From Agromyces mangrovi (GTDB lineage Bacteria > Actinomycetota > Actinomycetes > Actinomycetales > Microbacteriaceae): a stretch of DNA of 64,000 nt. The position numbers were made by a program, and so were the translations under genes. The stretch is from assembly GCF_030296695.1 (NCBI RefSeq), contig NZ_AP027737.1:2108001-2172000 (forward strand), in the 5' to 3' direction. This document shows, one piece after another, positions 36,121-45,136 of this stretch. Within the stretch, counting starts at the first letter, position 1; each line of letters begins with the position of its first letter. The notes below the pieces were generated by a model, which ran no database searches, had not been told where the DNA came from, and was given only the letters and a program-made list of their open reading frames with translations.

Positions 36121-37266
36121 GTGACCGACGAGACGCGCAGGCCGGCCTTCCTCGACTACTGGCGTGCACCGACCGCCGAGACCGTGGAGGCGAGTGCGAT
36201 CGTCGCCGCCGCGGTCGCCTTCGTGGCCGCAGGACTCGGCATGCTGATCGTCGGCGGGCTCGACACCATCCCGATCACCGGCTGGGGGTCGGTCGCCGAG
36301 GTGTCGGCCTTCGCTGCGGCGATCTCCGCGGCCATCGCGTTCGGCATCGGCTACGTCGTGCAGGGCCTGCCGCTGAACCCGGCCTACGCCGAGCGCACGC
36401 CGACCTGGGCGCGCTGGGTCGACGCGCTCGCGCTCGCGTTCACGTCGGCGGTGCTGGTGCTGCTGCTCGTCGTCGGGCTCGGGTCGCTGCTCGGCGACGC
36501 GTTCCAGGGCGCCACGCTGTACGGCCTCACCGCCGCGCTGCTGGCCGGCGCGATCGCCGCCGTCACCTCGTACTTCACGTACCTGGTGGCCGCGGGGGTG
36601 TCGGCGAGCTCGATCGCGACGCTGCTGGCGTTCTTCCTCGTGAGCGGATGCCTCGGGAGCATGCTCACCGCCTCGGATCCGCTCTGGTGGGAGAAGAACC
36701 TCTCCGCCCTCGGCACGGTGCGCGACGTCTCCGGCTATGCGTTCGGCATCACGCTCATCCTCGGCGGGCTCGTGGTCACGGCGCTCGCGCGCTACATCGG
36801 CGGCGAGCTGCGGCAGTGGTCGACCGAGCGCGGGCTCGACGCGGAGCGGGGCATCCGCACCATCACCGGCGGCCTGGTGCTGCTCGGCATCTTCCTCGCC
36901 TGCGTCGGCATCTTCCCGGTCGACCTGCACTTCGGCATCCACAACACGGTGGCGTCGGGCATGGCCGTCGTCTACCTCGTCATCGTGATCGGCCTGCGCT
37001 GGTTCCTGCCCGGGTTCCCGAACGCGTTCCTGGTGCTCGGCTACGCGTTCCTCGGCATCATCTTCGTGACCGTGCTGTTCTTCTTCCCGTTCGGGTACTA
37101 CAACCTGACGGCGGTCGAACTCGTCGCGGCGGGGCTCATCTTCAGCTGGCTGATCATCTTCATCCGCAACATCACCGCGTCGACCACCGACCGGCGGGTC
37201 GCCGAGGTGACGCGCGCGGTCGAGGGCGACCCGGCGGCCGCGCCCGTGCACGAGTACGAGGGGTGA
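36121..37266 (+). CDS. Polytopic membrane protein, DUF998-like
   Basis: 381 aa from GTG 36121, a leaderless-type start. About nine to ten hydrophobic segments. The segment CVGIFPVDLHFGIHNTVASGMAVVYLVIV has the G-x-FP and H-x3-HN-x3-A pattern of DUF998 integral membrane proteins, and the acidic C-terminal tail is short. Function unknown; no partner evident from the neighbourhood. It converges on the SGNH hydrolase gene with 9 bases between stops. Confidence 0.75.
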   Translation: MTDETRRPAFLDYWRAPTAETVEASAIVAAAVAFVAAGLGMLIVGGLDTIPITGWGSVAEVSAFAAAISAAIAFGIGYVVQGLPLNPAYAERTPTWARWVDALALAFTSAVLVLLLVVGLGSLLGDAFQGATLYGLTAALLAGAIAAVTSYFTYLVAAGVSASSIATLLAFFLVSGCLGSMLTASDPLWWEKNLSALGTVRDVSGYAFGITLILGGLVVTALARYIGGELRQWSTERGLDAERGIRTITGGLVLLGIFLACVGIFPVDLHFGIHNTVASGMAVVYLVIVIGLRWFLPGFPNAFLVLGYAFLGIIFVTVLFFFPFGYYNLTAVELVAAGLIFSWLIIFIRNITASTTDRRVAEVTRAVEGDPAAAPVHEYEG

Positions 37267-37275
37267 GGTCTCCGC

Positions 37276-38058
37276 TCAGCCCGTGGTCGTCAGCGGCACC
37301 GGCTCGAGGGTGGGGCGCTTGGCGGTGCGGCCGTCGCCCGACGAGCGGCCGGTGAGGCGGCGGCCGATCCAGGGCATCACGAACTCGCGGTAGTAGGCGG
37401 CGGTGTTGCGGCTGCGACCCGCGGGTGGCGCGGCGGCGACCTCGGCGACGCCCCACTCGCCCGGCACGGGCACGCCGATCGCCGTGAGCACGTTGCTCGC
37501 GACCCGGGCGTGGCCGAGCGAGTTGAGGTGGAGCTTGTCGGCCGACCAGTAGCGGATGTCGCGCAGCCCGGCATCCGCCCAGTTGTTCACCGTGGTGACG
37601 CCCTCGAGCTCGCCCCAGCCGAATACCTCCTCGGCGAGTGCGTCGCCGCGACGGCCGAACACGCCGCCGAGCGGCAGGTGGTCGGTCGGGTTCGCGCCCG
37701 AGAGCAGCAGCACGTGGATGCCCGCCTCGCGCATGCGGTCGACCGCCCCGCGCAGGCGGCCCGCGACCTCGGGCACCGTGATCTTCGGGCGCAGGATGTC
37801 GTTGCCGCCGCCGTTCAGGCTGATGACCTCGGGGGCCAGCGCGATGGCCGGGTCGAGCTGCTCGTCGAGGATCGGGCCGAGCTTGCGGCCGCGGATCGCG
37901 AGGTTCGCATAGCGCACGGGTCCCGTCGCCTGCGAGGCCGCGTGCTCGGCGAGCCCGAGCGCGACGAAGTCGGCCCAGCCGCGCACCGTGCCGTCGGGGA
38001 GTTCGTCGCCGACGCCCTCGGTGAAGCTGTCGCCGATTGCCGCGTAGCTGTGGAACAC
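37276..38058 (-). CDS. SGNH/GDSL-type hydrolase
   Basis: 260 aa from GTG 38058. Block I is AAIGDSFTEGVGD (catalytic Ser in GDS), block II NLAIRG, block III SLNGGGNDIL, and block V YWSADKLHLNSLGHAR with the Asp/His pair. No signal peptide, so an intracellular esterase or lipase of unknown substrate. A TAGTCT hexamer 6 bases before the GTG suggests a leaderless mRNA. The C-terminal 60 residues are basic and beyond the core fold. Confidence 0.9.
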   Translation of the reverse strand: MFHSYAAIGDSFTEGVGDELPDGTVRGWADFVALGLAEHAASQATGPVRYANLAIRGRKLGPILDEQLDPAIALAPEVISLNGGGNDILRPKITVPEVAGRLRGAVDRMREAGIHVLLLSGANPTDHLPLGGVFGRRGDALAEEVFGWGELEGVTTVNNWADAGLRDIRYWSADKLHLNSLGHARVASNVLTAIGVPVPGEWGVAEVAAAPPAGRSRNTAAYYREFVMPWIGRRLTGRSSGDGRTAKRPTLEPVPLTTTG

Positions 38059-38064
38059 CCGGCC

Positions 38065-38070
38065 AGACTA
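38065..38070 (-). promoter_or_regulatory. -10 hexamer TAGTCT, leaderless start of the SGNH hydrolase gene
   Basis: Minus-strand TANNNT hexamer 6 bases before GTG 38058. Confidence 0.45.
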
Positions 38071-38095
38071 GCCGGACTGCGCCCGCTGCTCGGCG

Positions 38096-38287
38096 TCAGG
38101 CCGACCCGACGTGCTCGACCTCGCAGTCGGAGCCGGGGAAGATGAGGCTCTCGTGGCCGTCGTCGAAACGCACGAGGTACGGCGGTGCCCCGTCGTCGCC
38201 CCGCACCTCGAGGATCTCGCCGTGCCGTTCCGCCTGCCCGACCTGCTTGCCGTGGATGATGAGGCGCTCGCCCGTGACCGCATGCAT
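38096..38287 (-). CDS. DUF1918 family small protein
   Basis: 63 aa from ATG 38287, preceded by GGAGGGGG. The sequence GERLIIHGKQVGQAERHGEILEVRGDDGAPPYLVRFDDGH is the compact SH3-like beta fold of DUF1918, common in actinobacteria. No biochemical role is established. It lies 24 bases downstream of the PucR gene on the same strand. Confidence 0.88.
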   Translation of the reverse strand: MHAVTGERLIIHGKQVGQAERHGEILEVRGDDGAPPYLVRFDDGHESLIFPGSDCEVEHVGSA

Positions 38288-38311
38288 CGTTGCATCCCCC
38301 TCCGCCTGCTC

Positions 38312-39889
38312 TCAGGGTACGCTCGGCGACTCGGCGCGGCCAGACCCCGGAGTCGCCTCGGCGGCGCCCGTCGCGAGGAGCGCCGCCCACAGGTCGGCGC
38401 GGGCGTGGAACGTCGAGAGGTCGCGGCCGAGCAGCCGCTCGGCGTGCTGCACCCGCGCGCGCACCGTGTGACGGTGCACCCCGAGGTCGCGCGCGGCGGC
38501 GTCGAACTGCCCGTTGCGCTCGAGCCAGGTGCGCAGGGTCGCGACCAGCGCCGTGCCCTCGGCGTCGTCGTGGGCCACGATCGGGTCGAGCGAGGCCCGG
38601 GCGATCTCGCGCGCGTCGGTGCCGGCGAGGGACGCGAGCACGCCCTGCCGCGCGATGTCGTCGAAGCGGACGACGCGCGGGTCGCGCGCCTCGGCGGCGC
38701 GTGCGTGCGCGCGTCGCGCCTCGTCGTGCCCTCGGGCCAGGTCGTGCCACGGCACGGGGTCGGCGACCCCGATCGCGACACGGAACGTGCGCGAGACCTC
38801 GTCGGCGAGCGGCCGGTCGGCCGGGTCGAGGCAGAGCAGGACGCGGTCCTCGTCGCAGGCGAAGAACAGGGCGCCCTCGCGGGCGTCGACCTGCAGCTCG
38901 AGCCACTCGACGAGGGCGTCGACCGACTCGGGCGCGGAGGCGACGGCCACGTGCACGGGCCCCGCGGGCAGCGGGCCCCACATCTGGCGGGCGAACGCAT
39001 CGGGGTGGGTGGTATCGCCGCCGAGCAGCCCGTGCAGGAGCGCGGTGCGGAGCAGCCCGGTCGCCCGGTCGAGGTGGCGGTGCTGCTCGAGCGCGAGGCC
39101 GGCCATGGCGATCACGGCGGTCATCACCCCGCGCCCGGCCTGGTCGAGCCGGTCGGCGCCGCCCACGGCGAGCACGCCGCGCAGCGCGCCGCCGATGCCG
39201 AGCGTGTGCAGGCTCACGCGTTCGGGCCCGACCTGCACGATCACGCTCGCGCGCTGCCCGCGACGCAGCAGCTCGCGGGCGCCGTCGCGCACGACCTCGA
39301 TGCCCGCTGCGTCGAGCTCGCCCGCCGGGTACTCGCGTTCGATGCGCCCGCCCGCGCCGACGAGCGCGACCCACGCGCCGAGCTGGCGCGACAGCTCGGC
39401 GAGCGTGGCGCTCAGCCCGTCGGGCCGGAGTGCCGCGAGCGCGAGCGCCCGCTGGGCCCCGAGCGCCCACGTGCGGCGTGCGTAGGCCTCGGCGGCGACA
39501 TCGGCCGCCACGGCACGTTCGATCGCGATGAACGGGGTGGGGTAGGGCACCTCGACGAGCGGCAGGCGGCGCGACCGGCAGGCCGCGACGAGCGACTCGG
39601 GCGTGCCGTCGCGCAGCACCTCGGTGCCGAAGCCGAGGCCGACGACGCCGCGCTCGACCAGCCGGGCGACGTAGTCGTCGGCGAAGCCGGACTCGGCGCC
39701 CTCGAACTGCCGCCCGGTCGTGAGCAGCAGTCCGTTGCCGTCGAGGAACGGGGTCGGGTCGGCGAGGTCGGACGCGTGCGCCCAGTCGACCGGCGCGTCC
39801 AGCGCGCCCGCGCGCAACGCGTCCTCGTCGCCCACGAGCCGGAGGTCGAGCTCGCGGCGGTCGAGCAGGGTGCGCAGGGTGGGATGCAT
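38312..39889 (-). CDS. PucR-family transcriptional regulator
   Basis: 525 aa from ATG 39889 (GGAG 6 bases upstream); ATG 39934 is possible but unsupported. The N-terminal PucR domain (MHPTLRTLLDRRELDLRLVGDEDAL, with TTGRQFEGA and the VPYPTPFIAIERAV helix) is followed by a GAF/GGDEF-like middle (about 150-380) and the C-terminal PucR helix-turn-helix (TLRTWLERNGQFDAAARDLGVHRHTVRARVQHAERLLG). It is divergent from gabT-gabD, so it probably activates GABA catabolism in response to GABA or a related amine. Confidence 0.9.
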   Translation of the reverse strand: MHPTLRTLLDRRELDLRLVGDEDALRAGALDAPVDWAHASDLADPTPFLDGNGLLLTTGRQFEGAESGFADDYVARLVERGVVGLGFGTEVLRDGTPESLVAACRSRRLPLVEVPYPTPFIAIERAVAADVAAEAYARRTWALGAQRALALAALRPDGLSATLAELSRQLGAWVALVGAGGRIEREYPAGELDAAGIEVVRDGARELLRRGQRASVIVQVGPERVSLHTLGIGGALRGVLAVGGADRLDQAGRGVMTAVIAMAGLALEQHRHLDRATGLLRTALLHGLLGGDTTHPDAFARQMWGPLPAGPVHVAVASAPESVDALVEWLELQVDAREGALFFACDEDRVLLCLDPADRPLADEVSRTFRVAIGVADPVPWHDLARGHDEARRAHARAAEARDPRVVRFDDIARQGVLASLAGTDAREIARASLDPIVAHDDAEGTALVATLRTWLERNGQFDAAARDLGVHRHTVRARVQHAERLLGRDLSTFHARADLWAALLATGAAEATPGSGRAESPSVP

Positions 39890-40043
39890 CGCGGGCTCCG
39901 GCGGTCGTCGGGCGGGGGCATCCGTACTGTACATCGCGGCGAGCGGTTAGCGCCTCGTTGTACACGGTGGACCGCCTGATTCACCTCGTGCGCGACCTAC
40001 GATCGGTCGTGCCCGCGCCGACACGACGCAGAAGGAGCCCACG

Positions 40044-41435
40044 ATGACGCTCACCGAACCCCGCACCCCCGAGGCATCCGCCACCCCCGCCACCGGCGGA
40101 CCCGGCCTGCCGCAGGAGCGGCGCCTCGTCACCCCGATTCCCGGGCCCCGCTCGGCCGAGCTGCTCGCGCGCAAGGCCGAGGCGGTCGCGCGCGGCGTCG
40201 GTCACGCCGCGCCCGTGCACGTGGTGGCCGCGGGCGGCGGCGTCATCGTCGACGCCGACGGCAACTCGCTCATCGACCTCGGCTCGGGCATCGCCGTGAC
40301 GAGCGTGGGCAACAGCAATCCGCGCGTGGTCGACGCTGTCTCGCGCCAGCTCGACGCGTTCACCCACACCTGCTTCACCATCGCCCCGTACGACGGCTAC
40401 GTGTCGGTCGCCGAGGCGCTCAATCGCCTGACCCCCGGCGGCCACGCCAAGCGCAGCGCCCTGTTCAACTCGGGCGCCGAGGCCGTCGAGAACGCCGTGA
40501 AGATCGCCCGGCGCGCGACCCGCAAGCAGGCGGTCGTCGCCTTCGACCACGCCTACCACGGCCGCACCAACCTCACGATGGGCCTCACGGCGAAGAACAT
40601 CCCCTACAAGCACGGCTTCGGTCCGTTCGCGCCCGAGGTGTACCGGGCGCCGCTGTCGTACCCGTTCCGCGACGGCCGGCTGAGCGGGGCGGATGCCGCT
40701 GCCCGCGCCATCCTGCAGATCGAGAAGCAGATCGGGGCCGAGAACCTCGCCGCGCTCATCATCGAGCCGATCCAGGGCGAGGGCGGGTTCATCGTGCCCG
40801 CCGAGGGCTTCCTGCCGGCGCTCGCCGAGTGGGCTCGCGCGAACGACGTGGTGTTCATCGCCGACGAGGTGCAGACCGGGTTCGGCCGCACCGGCGCGAT
40901 GTTCGCGATGGAGCACGAGGGCGTCGTGCCCGACCTGGTCGTCACGGCCAAGGGCATCGCGGGCGGCCTGCCGCTCGCCGCGGTCACGGGCCGTGTCGAG
41001 ATCATGGACGCGTCCGACCCGGGTGGGCTCGGCGGCACCTACGGCGGCAACCCGCTCGCCTGCGCCGCAGCGCTCGCCGCGATCGACGCGTACGAGCAGG
41101 ACGGCCTGGTCGAGCGCGCTGCGTCGATCGGCGAGCTGCTGCTCGGCCGCCTGCGGGAACTGCAGGCCGCCGACCCGCGTATCGGCGACGTGCGCGGTCG
41201 CGGCGCGATGGTCGCGATCGAGCTCGTCGACCCGCAGACGGGTGCACCGGATGCCACCCTGACGGCGGCCGTCGCGGGCCACGCGATCGCCCACGGCGTC
41301 GTCGTGCTCACGTGCGGCACGTACGGCAACGTCATCCGCTTCCTGCCGCCCCTCACGATCTCGGACGAGCTGCTCCTCGAGGGACTGGGCGTGGTCGCCG
41401 AGGGGCTCGCCGCATCGATGGAGGTATCCGCATGA
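40044..41435 (+). CDS. gabT: 4-aminobutyrate transaminase
   Basis: 463 aa PLP-dependent class III aminotransferase from ATG 40044 with AAGGAG 8 bases upstream. Seen: FNSGAEAVENAVKIAR (cofactor phosphate site), FDHAYHGRTNLTMGLT, LIIEPIQGEGGF, FIADEVQTGFGRTG (PLP Asp) and VVTAKGIAGGLPLAAVTGR with the Schiff-base Lys. It moves the amino group of GABA to 2-oxoglutarate, giving succinate semialdehyde, the substrate of the next gene, whose start overlaps its stop by 4 bases. A TACGAT-like -10 is visible near 40000. Confidence 0.93.
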   Translation: MTLTEPRTPEASATPATGGPGLPQERRLVTPIPGPRSAELLARKAEAVARGVGHAAPVHVVAAGGGVIVDADGNSLIDLGSGIAVTSVGNSNPRVVDAVSRQLDAFTHTCFTIAPYDGYVSVAEALNRLTPGGHAKRSALFNSGAEAVENAVKIARRATRKQAVVAFDHAYHGRTNLTMGLTAKNIPYKHGFGPFAPEVYRAPLSYPFRDGRLSGADAAARAILQIEKQIGAENLAALIIEPIQGEGGFIVPAEGFLPALAEWARANDVVFIADEVQTGFGRTGAMFAMEHEGVVPDLVVTAKGIAGGLPLAAVTGRVEIMDASDPGGLGGTYGGNPLACAAALAAIDAYEQDGLVERAASIGELLLGRLRELQAADPRIGDVRGRGAMVAIELVDPQTGAPDATLTAAVAGHAIAHGVVVLTCGTYGNVIRFLPPLTISDELLLEGLGVVAEGLAASMEVSA

Positions 41436-42916
41436 GCGCCACCGACAGCACCACCACCGCCACCCGCGAGGCCGCGCTGCTCGCCGGCATCCCGACGCAG
41501 CTCTCGATCGGCGGCGAGTGGGTCGACGCCGCCGACGGCGCCACGCTGCCCGTGCACGACCCCTCGACCGGCGAGGTGCTCGTGCGCATCGCCGACGCGG
41601 GCGTCGACGACGGCGCCCGCGCGCTCGACGCGGCCGTCGCCGCGCAGGACTCGTGGGCGGCGACCCCGCCCAGGCAGCGCGCCGAGATCCTCCGCCGCGC
41701 GTTCGACCTGCTCCAGGAGCGCGCCGACGACTTCGCGCTGCTCATGACGCTCGAGATGGGCAAGCCGCTCGCCGAGGCCCGCGGCGAGGTCACCTACGGC
41801 GGCGAGTTCCTCCGCTGGTTCAGCGAGGAGGCCGTCCGCATCCACGGTCGCTACGGCCTCAACCCCGAGGGCACCGGGCACATGGTCGTCTCGCAGCGAC
41901 CGGTCGGTCCGTGCTTCCTGATCACGCCGTGGAACTTCCCGCTCGCGATGGCGACCCGCAAGATCGCGCCCGCGCTCGCCGCGGGCTGCACTGTCGTGGT
42001 CAAGCCCGCCGCGCTCACCCCGCTCACCACGCTCGCGTTCGTCGCGCTGCTCGAGGAGGCGGGCCTGCCCGGCGGCGTGGTCAACGTCATCACTACCTCG
42101 CACTCGTCGGCGGTGTCGTCGCCGATCATCGCCGACCCGCGGCTGCGGAAGCTCTCGTTCACCGGCTCGACGCCGGTCGGGCAGGCGCTGCTGCGCGAGG
42201 CCGCGAACGGCGTGCTGCGCGTGTCGATGGAACTCGGCGGCAACGCCCCGTTCGTGGTGTTCGAGGACGCCGACCTCGACACGGCCGTCGACGGCGCGAT
42301 GCTCGCGAAGTTCCGCAACATCGGCCAGGCCTGCACGGCGGCGAACCGGTTCATCGTGCACGAGTCGGTCGCAGACGAGTTCGCGGCCCGGGTCGCCGAG
42401 CGCGTGCGCGCGATGCGCGTCGGCCGCGGCACCGAGAAGGGCGTGCAGATCGGCCCGCTCATCGACGACCGGGCGGTCGCCACGACGCGCGAACTGGTGG
42501 CCGACGCGGTCGGACGCGGGGCGACGGTGCTCGCCGGCGGCGAGGCATCCGATGGCCCCGGATCGTTCTTCGCCCCCACGGTGCTGTCGGGGGTGGCGGC
42601 CGGCTCGCGCCTGCTCGCCGAGGAGATCTTCGGGCCCGTGCTCGGCATCACCACGTTCGCCGACGAGGACGAGGCCGTGCGGCTCGCCAACGCGACCGAG
42701 TACGGCCTGGTGTCGTACGTGTTCACGCAGGACCTCGCGCGCGGGCACCGCATGATCGACCGCCTCGACACCGGCATGATGGGCCTGAACGCGGGCGTGG
42801 TCTCGAACGCGGCGGCGCCGTTCGGCGGCGTGAAGCAGTCCGGCCTCGGTCGCGAGGGCGGCTTCGAGGGCATCCACGAGTACCTCTCGACGAAGTACAC
42901 GCTGATCCCCAGCTGA
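41432..42916 (+). CDS. gabD: NAD(P)-dependent succinate-semialdehyde dehydrogenase
   Basis: 494 aa aldehyde dehydrogenase. Landmarks: TPWNFPLAMATRKIAPALAAGCTVVVKPA, FTGSTPVGQALL, catalytic Glu in SMELGGNAPFVVF and catalytic Cys in NIGQACTAANRFIV, with the EEIFGPVLGI C-terminal motif. ATG 41432 overlaps the gabT stop (ATGA) with GGAGG upstream. Together gabT-gabD convert GABA to succinate. Confidence 0.92.
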   Translation: MSATDSTTTATREAALLAGIPTQLSIGGEWVDAADGATLPVHDPSTGEVLVRIADAGVDDGARALDAAVAAQDSWAATPPRQRAEILRRAFDLLQERADDFALLMTLEMGKPLAEARGEVTYGGEFLRWFSEEAVRIHGRYGLNPEGTGHMVVSQRPVGPCFLITPWNFPLAMATRKIAPALAAGCTVVVKPAALTPLTTLAFVALLEEAGLPGGVVNVITTSHSSAVSSPIIADPRLRKLSFTGSTPVGQALLREAANGVLRVSMELGGNAPFVVFEDADLDTAVDGAMLAKFRNIGQACTAANRFIVHESVADEFAARVAERVRAMRVGRGTEKGVQIGPLIDDRAVATTRELVADAVGRGATVLAGGEASDGPGSFFAPTVLSGVAAGSRLLAEEIFGPVLGITTFADEDEAVRLANATEYGLVSYVFTQDLARGHRMIDRLDTGMMGLNAGVVSNAAAPFGGVKQSGLGREGGFEGIHEYLSTKYTLIPS

Positions 42917-42942
42917 CCTCCGGCCGACGACGGGTGCGCCCG

Positions 42943-42948
42943 TAGACT
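42943..42948 (+). promoter_or_regulatory. -10 hexamer TAGACT, leaderless start of the hadA-hadB-murB unit
   Basis: TANNNT hexamer 6 bases before GTG 42955. Confidence 0.45.
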
Positions 42949-42954
42949 GTGCGG

Positions 42955-43404
42955 GTGCCAGTGAACCCCGAGCTGATGGGCCGCGAATTCGCGCCCACCG
43001 AGCCCTACCTCGTCGGTCGCGAGAAGGTGCGCGAGTTCGCGCGCGCCGTGTTCGCGACGAGTCCGATCCACTTCGACCCCGAGGCCGCGCGCGCGGCCGG
43101 CCACGCCGACGTGGTCGCCCCGCCGACCTTCCCCGTGGTCGTGCAGGAGCACACACTCGCGCAGCTGCTCGCCGAGCCCGACGCCGGCATCGACTTCAGC
43201 CGCGTCGTGCACGGCGACCAGCGCTTCAGCTACTCGCGCGCGGTCGTCGCGGGCGACGAGCTGACCGCGACCCTGGCCGTGACGAGCGTGAAGACGCTCG
43301 GCGGCAACGCGATGGTCACGGCCGAGTCGACGATGACGGATGCCTCCGGAGACCACGTCGTCACGGCGATCTCCACGCTCGTGGTGCGGGGGGACGACGC
43401 ATGA
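42955..43404 (+). CDS. MaoC-like (3R)-hydroxyacyl dehydratase subunit, HadA type
   Basis: 149 aa; GTG 42955 is preferred for its distance from the -10, GTG 42961 and 42949 being alternatives. It starts with VNPELMGREFAPTEPYLVGREKVREFARAV and contains SPIHFDPEAARAAGHADVVAPPTFPVV, as in the FAS1/HadA-type hot-dog subunit that lacks the full catalytic hydratase motif and serves substrate binding. The next gene encodes the catalytic partner and overlaps by 4 bases. Confidence 0.88.
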   Translation: MPVNPELMGREFAPTEPYLVGREKVREFARAVFATSPIHFDPEAARAAGHADVVAPPTFPVVVQEHTLAQLLAEPDAGIDFSRVVHGDQRFSYSRAVVAGDELTATLAVTSVKTLGGNAMVTAESTMTDASGDHVVTAISTLVVRGDDA

Positions 43405-43853
43405 CCGCCGCATCCGCCGCCGCTGCCCCCGCGACGCCAGACCTGTCCGCGCTCGACGTGGGCGACGTCGTCGCCGAGCGCACCGTGCACGTCACGCGCG
43501 ACTCGCTCGTGCGCTACGCCGGGGCATCCGGCGACTTCAACCCGATCCACTACCGCGACGACGTCGCCGCATCGGTCGGCCTGCCCGGCGTGCTCGCGCA
43601 CGGCATGCTCACCATGGGCATCGCGGTGCAGCCGGTCGTCGACTGGGTGGGCGACCCCGCCCGCGTGGCCGACTACCAGGTGCGCTTCACGCGCCCCGTC
43701 GTGGTCGACCCCGCCGACGGCGCCGAACTGACGATCGTCGCGAAGGTCGGCCAGGTCGACGCCGAGGCCGGCACTGCGCGCATCGACCTCACGGTCAGCG
43801 CCGCCGGGGCGACCGTGCTCGGCAAGGCCCAGGTGCAGGTGCGGGTGGCGTGA
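43401..43853 (+). CDS. MaoC-like (3R)-hydroxyacyl dehydratase subunit, HadB type
   Basis: 150 aa from ATG 43401. The hydratase-2 motif YAGASGDFNPIHYRDDVA provides the catalytic Asp and His, followed by LPGVLAHGMLTMGIAVQPV. With the HadA-type subunit it should form a heterodimeric 3-hydroxyacyl-thioester dehydratase, in type II fatty-acid synthesis by analogy with mycobacterial HadAB. Its stop overlaps the murB start (GTGA). Confidence 0.9.
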   Translation: MTAASAAAAPATPDLSALDVGDVVAERTVHVTRDSLVRYAGASGDFNPIHYRDDVAASVGLPGVLAHGMLTMGIAVQPVVDWVGDPARVADYQVRFTRPVVVDPADGAELTIVAKVGQVDAEAGTARIDLTVSAAGATVLGKAQVQVRVA

Positions 43854-45046
43854 CCGAGGCCGCGCCCCTCGCCGAGCTGACCACCCTGCGCGTCGGCGGC
43901 CCGGCCGCCCGCATGGTCACCGCGACCACCGAGGACGAGCTCGTCGCGCTCGCCCGCGAGACGTGGGAGGCCGGTGGGCCGTGGCTCGCGCTCGGCGGCG
44001 GGTCGAACCTGCTCGTCGGCGACGAGGGCGTGCCCGGCACGGTGATCCGCATCGCCACCACCGGCATCGCGACCCGCGCGGGCGACGACCCGCACACCGT
44101 GCGGCTGCGCGTGCAGGCGGGGGAGCGCTGGGACGACCTGGTCGCGTACGCGGTCTCGCGCGGCTGGTCGGGCATCGAGGCGCTCTCGGGCATTCCGGGC
44201 AGCGTCGGCGCCGCGCCGGTGCAGAACATCGGCGCGTACGGGCAGGAGCTCGACGCCGTGCTCGTCGCGATCGACTTCCTCGCGGAGGACGCGGACGCCC
44301 CGCGTCGCATGACCGCCGACGAGCTCGAGCTCGCCTACCGCACGTCGGTGCTGAAGCAGGGGCTGCGCGGCATCGTCGTCGCGGTCGAGCTCGAGCTGCA
44401 CGACACCTCGCCCGAGCGGGACGTGCTGGGCGGCGCGCTCGGCCGGCCGATCGCCTACCCGCAGCTGGCGAACGCGCTCGGCGTGCAGCTCGGCGACCGC
44501 GTGCCGGTCGAGCAGGCCCGCGCCGCGGTGCTCGCGCTGCGCGCCTCGAAGGGCATGGTGCTCGACCCCGACGACCCCGACACGTGGAGCGCCGGCTCGT
44601 TCTTCACCAACCCGATCGTGTCCGAGCACGTGGCGCGCACCATACCGTCCGACGCACCGCGCTGGTACGTCGAGCCGGAGGCGCCGCCCGAGGTCGTGCC
44701 CCTCACCGCGCTCGACGCGAGCCCGCTCGAGCAGTTCCTCGCGCACCAGGCCGAGGCCGAGGCATCCGATGCCGCCTCCGAGACCGAGACGGCGGGCGTC
44801 GACGACGACGTGCACGTGAAGCTCTCGGCGGCGTGGCTGATCGAGCACAGCGGCATCCACCGCGGCTTCGCCCTGCCCGGCTCGCGGGCGGCCGTGTCGA
44901 GCAAGCACACGCTCGCCCTGACCAATCGCGGCGGCGCGAGCGCCGAGCAGCTCGTGCAGCTCGCGCGGTTCGTGCGCAGCCGGGTGCAGTCGGAGTTCGG
45001 CATCGTGCTCGAGCCGGAGCCCGTGCTCGTCGGCACGGAGCTGTGA
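43850..45046 (+). CDS. murB: UDP-N-acetylenolpyruvoylglucosamine reductase
   Basis: 398 aa from GTG 43850. FAD-binding landmarks are LTTLRVGGPAARMVTATTEDELV and LALGGGSNLLVGDEG, then GIEALSGIPGSVGAAPVQNIGAYGQEL, with the proton-donating Ser region SAGSFFTNP and the C-terminal SSKHTLALTNRGGASAEQLVQLARFV. It makes UDP-MurNAc for peptidoglycan. It is longer than typical because of an acidic Ala/Glu-rich insertion at about residues 285-325 (PEVVPLTALDASPLEQF to TETAGVDDD). The coupling to hadA-hadB links membrane-lipid and wall precursor synthesis. Confidence 0.95.
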   Translation: MTEAAPLAELTTLRVGGPAARMVTATTEDELVALARETWEAGGPWLALGGGSNLLVGDEGVPGTVIRIATTGIATRAGDDPHTVRLRVQAGERWDDLVAYAVSRGWSGIEALSGIPGSVGAAPVQNIGAYGQELDAVLVAIDFLAEDADAPRRMTADELELAYRTSVLKQGLRGIVVAVELELHDTSPERDVLGGALGRPIAYPQLANALGVQLGDRVPVEQARAAVLALRASKGMVLDPDDPDTWSAGSFFTNPIVSEHVARTIPSDAPRWYVEPEAPPEVVPLTALDASPLEQFLAHQAEAEASDAASETETAGVDDDVHVKLSAAWLIEHSGIHRGFALPGSRAAVSSKHTLALTNRGGASAEQLVQLARFVRSRVQSEFGIVLEPEPVLVGTEL

Positions 45047-45124
45047 GCGTCGCGCGTCGACATCGGACAATGAGCGCGGCTCGAATTCGTCGGCCCCGGT
45101 AACGTCACGGTCACACGACACGGG

Positions 45125-45130
45125 TACCTT
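45125..45130 (+). promoter_or_regulatory. -10 hexamer TACCTT, leaderless start of ppc
   Basis: TANNNT hexamer 6 bases before GTG 45137; a GTCACG/GTCACA stretch at about 45105-45116 may hold the -35. Confidence 0.45.
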
Positions 45131-45136
45131 CGTCGG

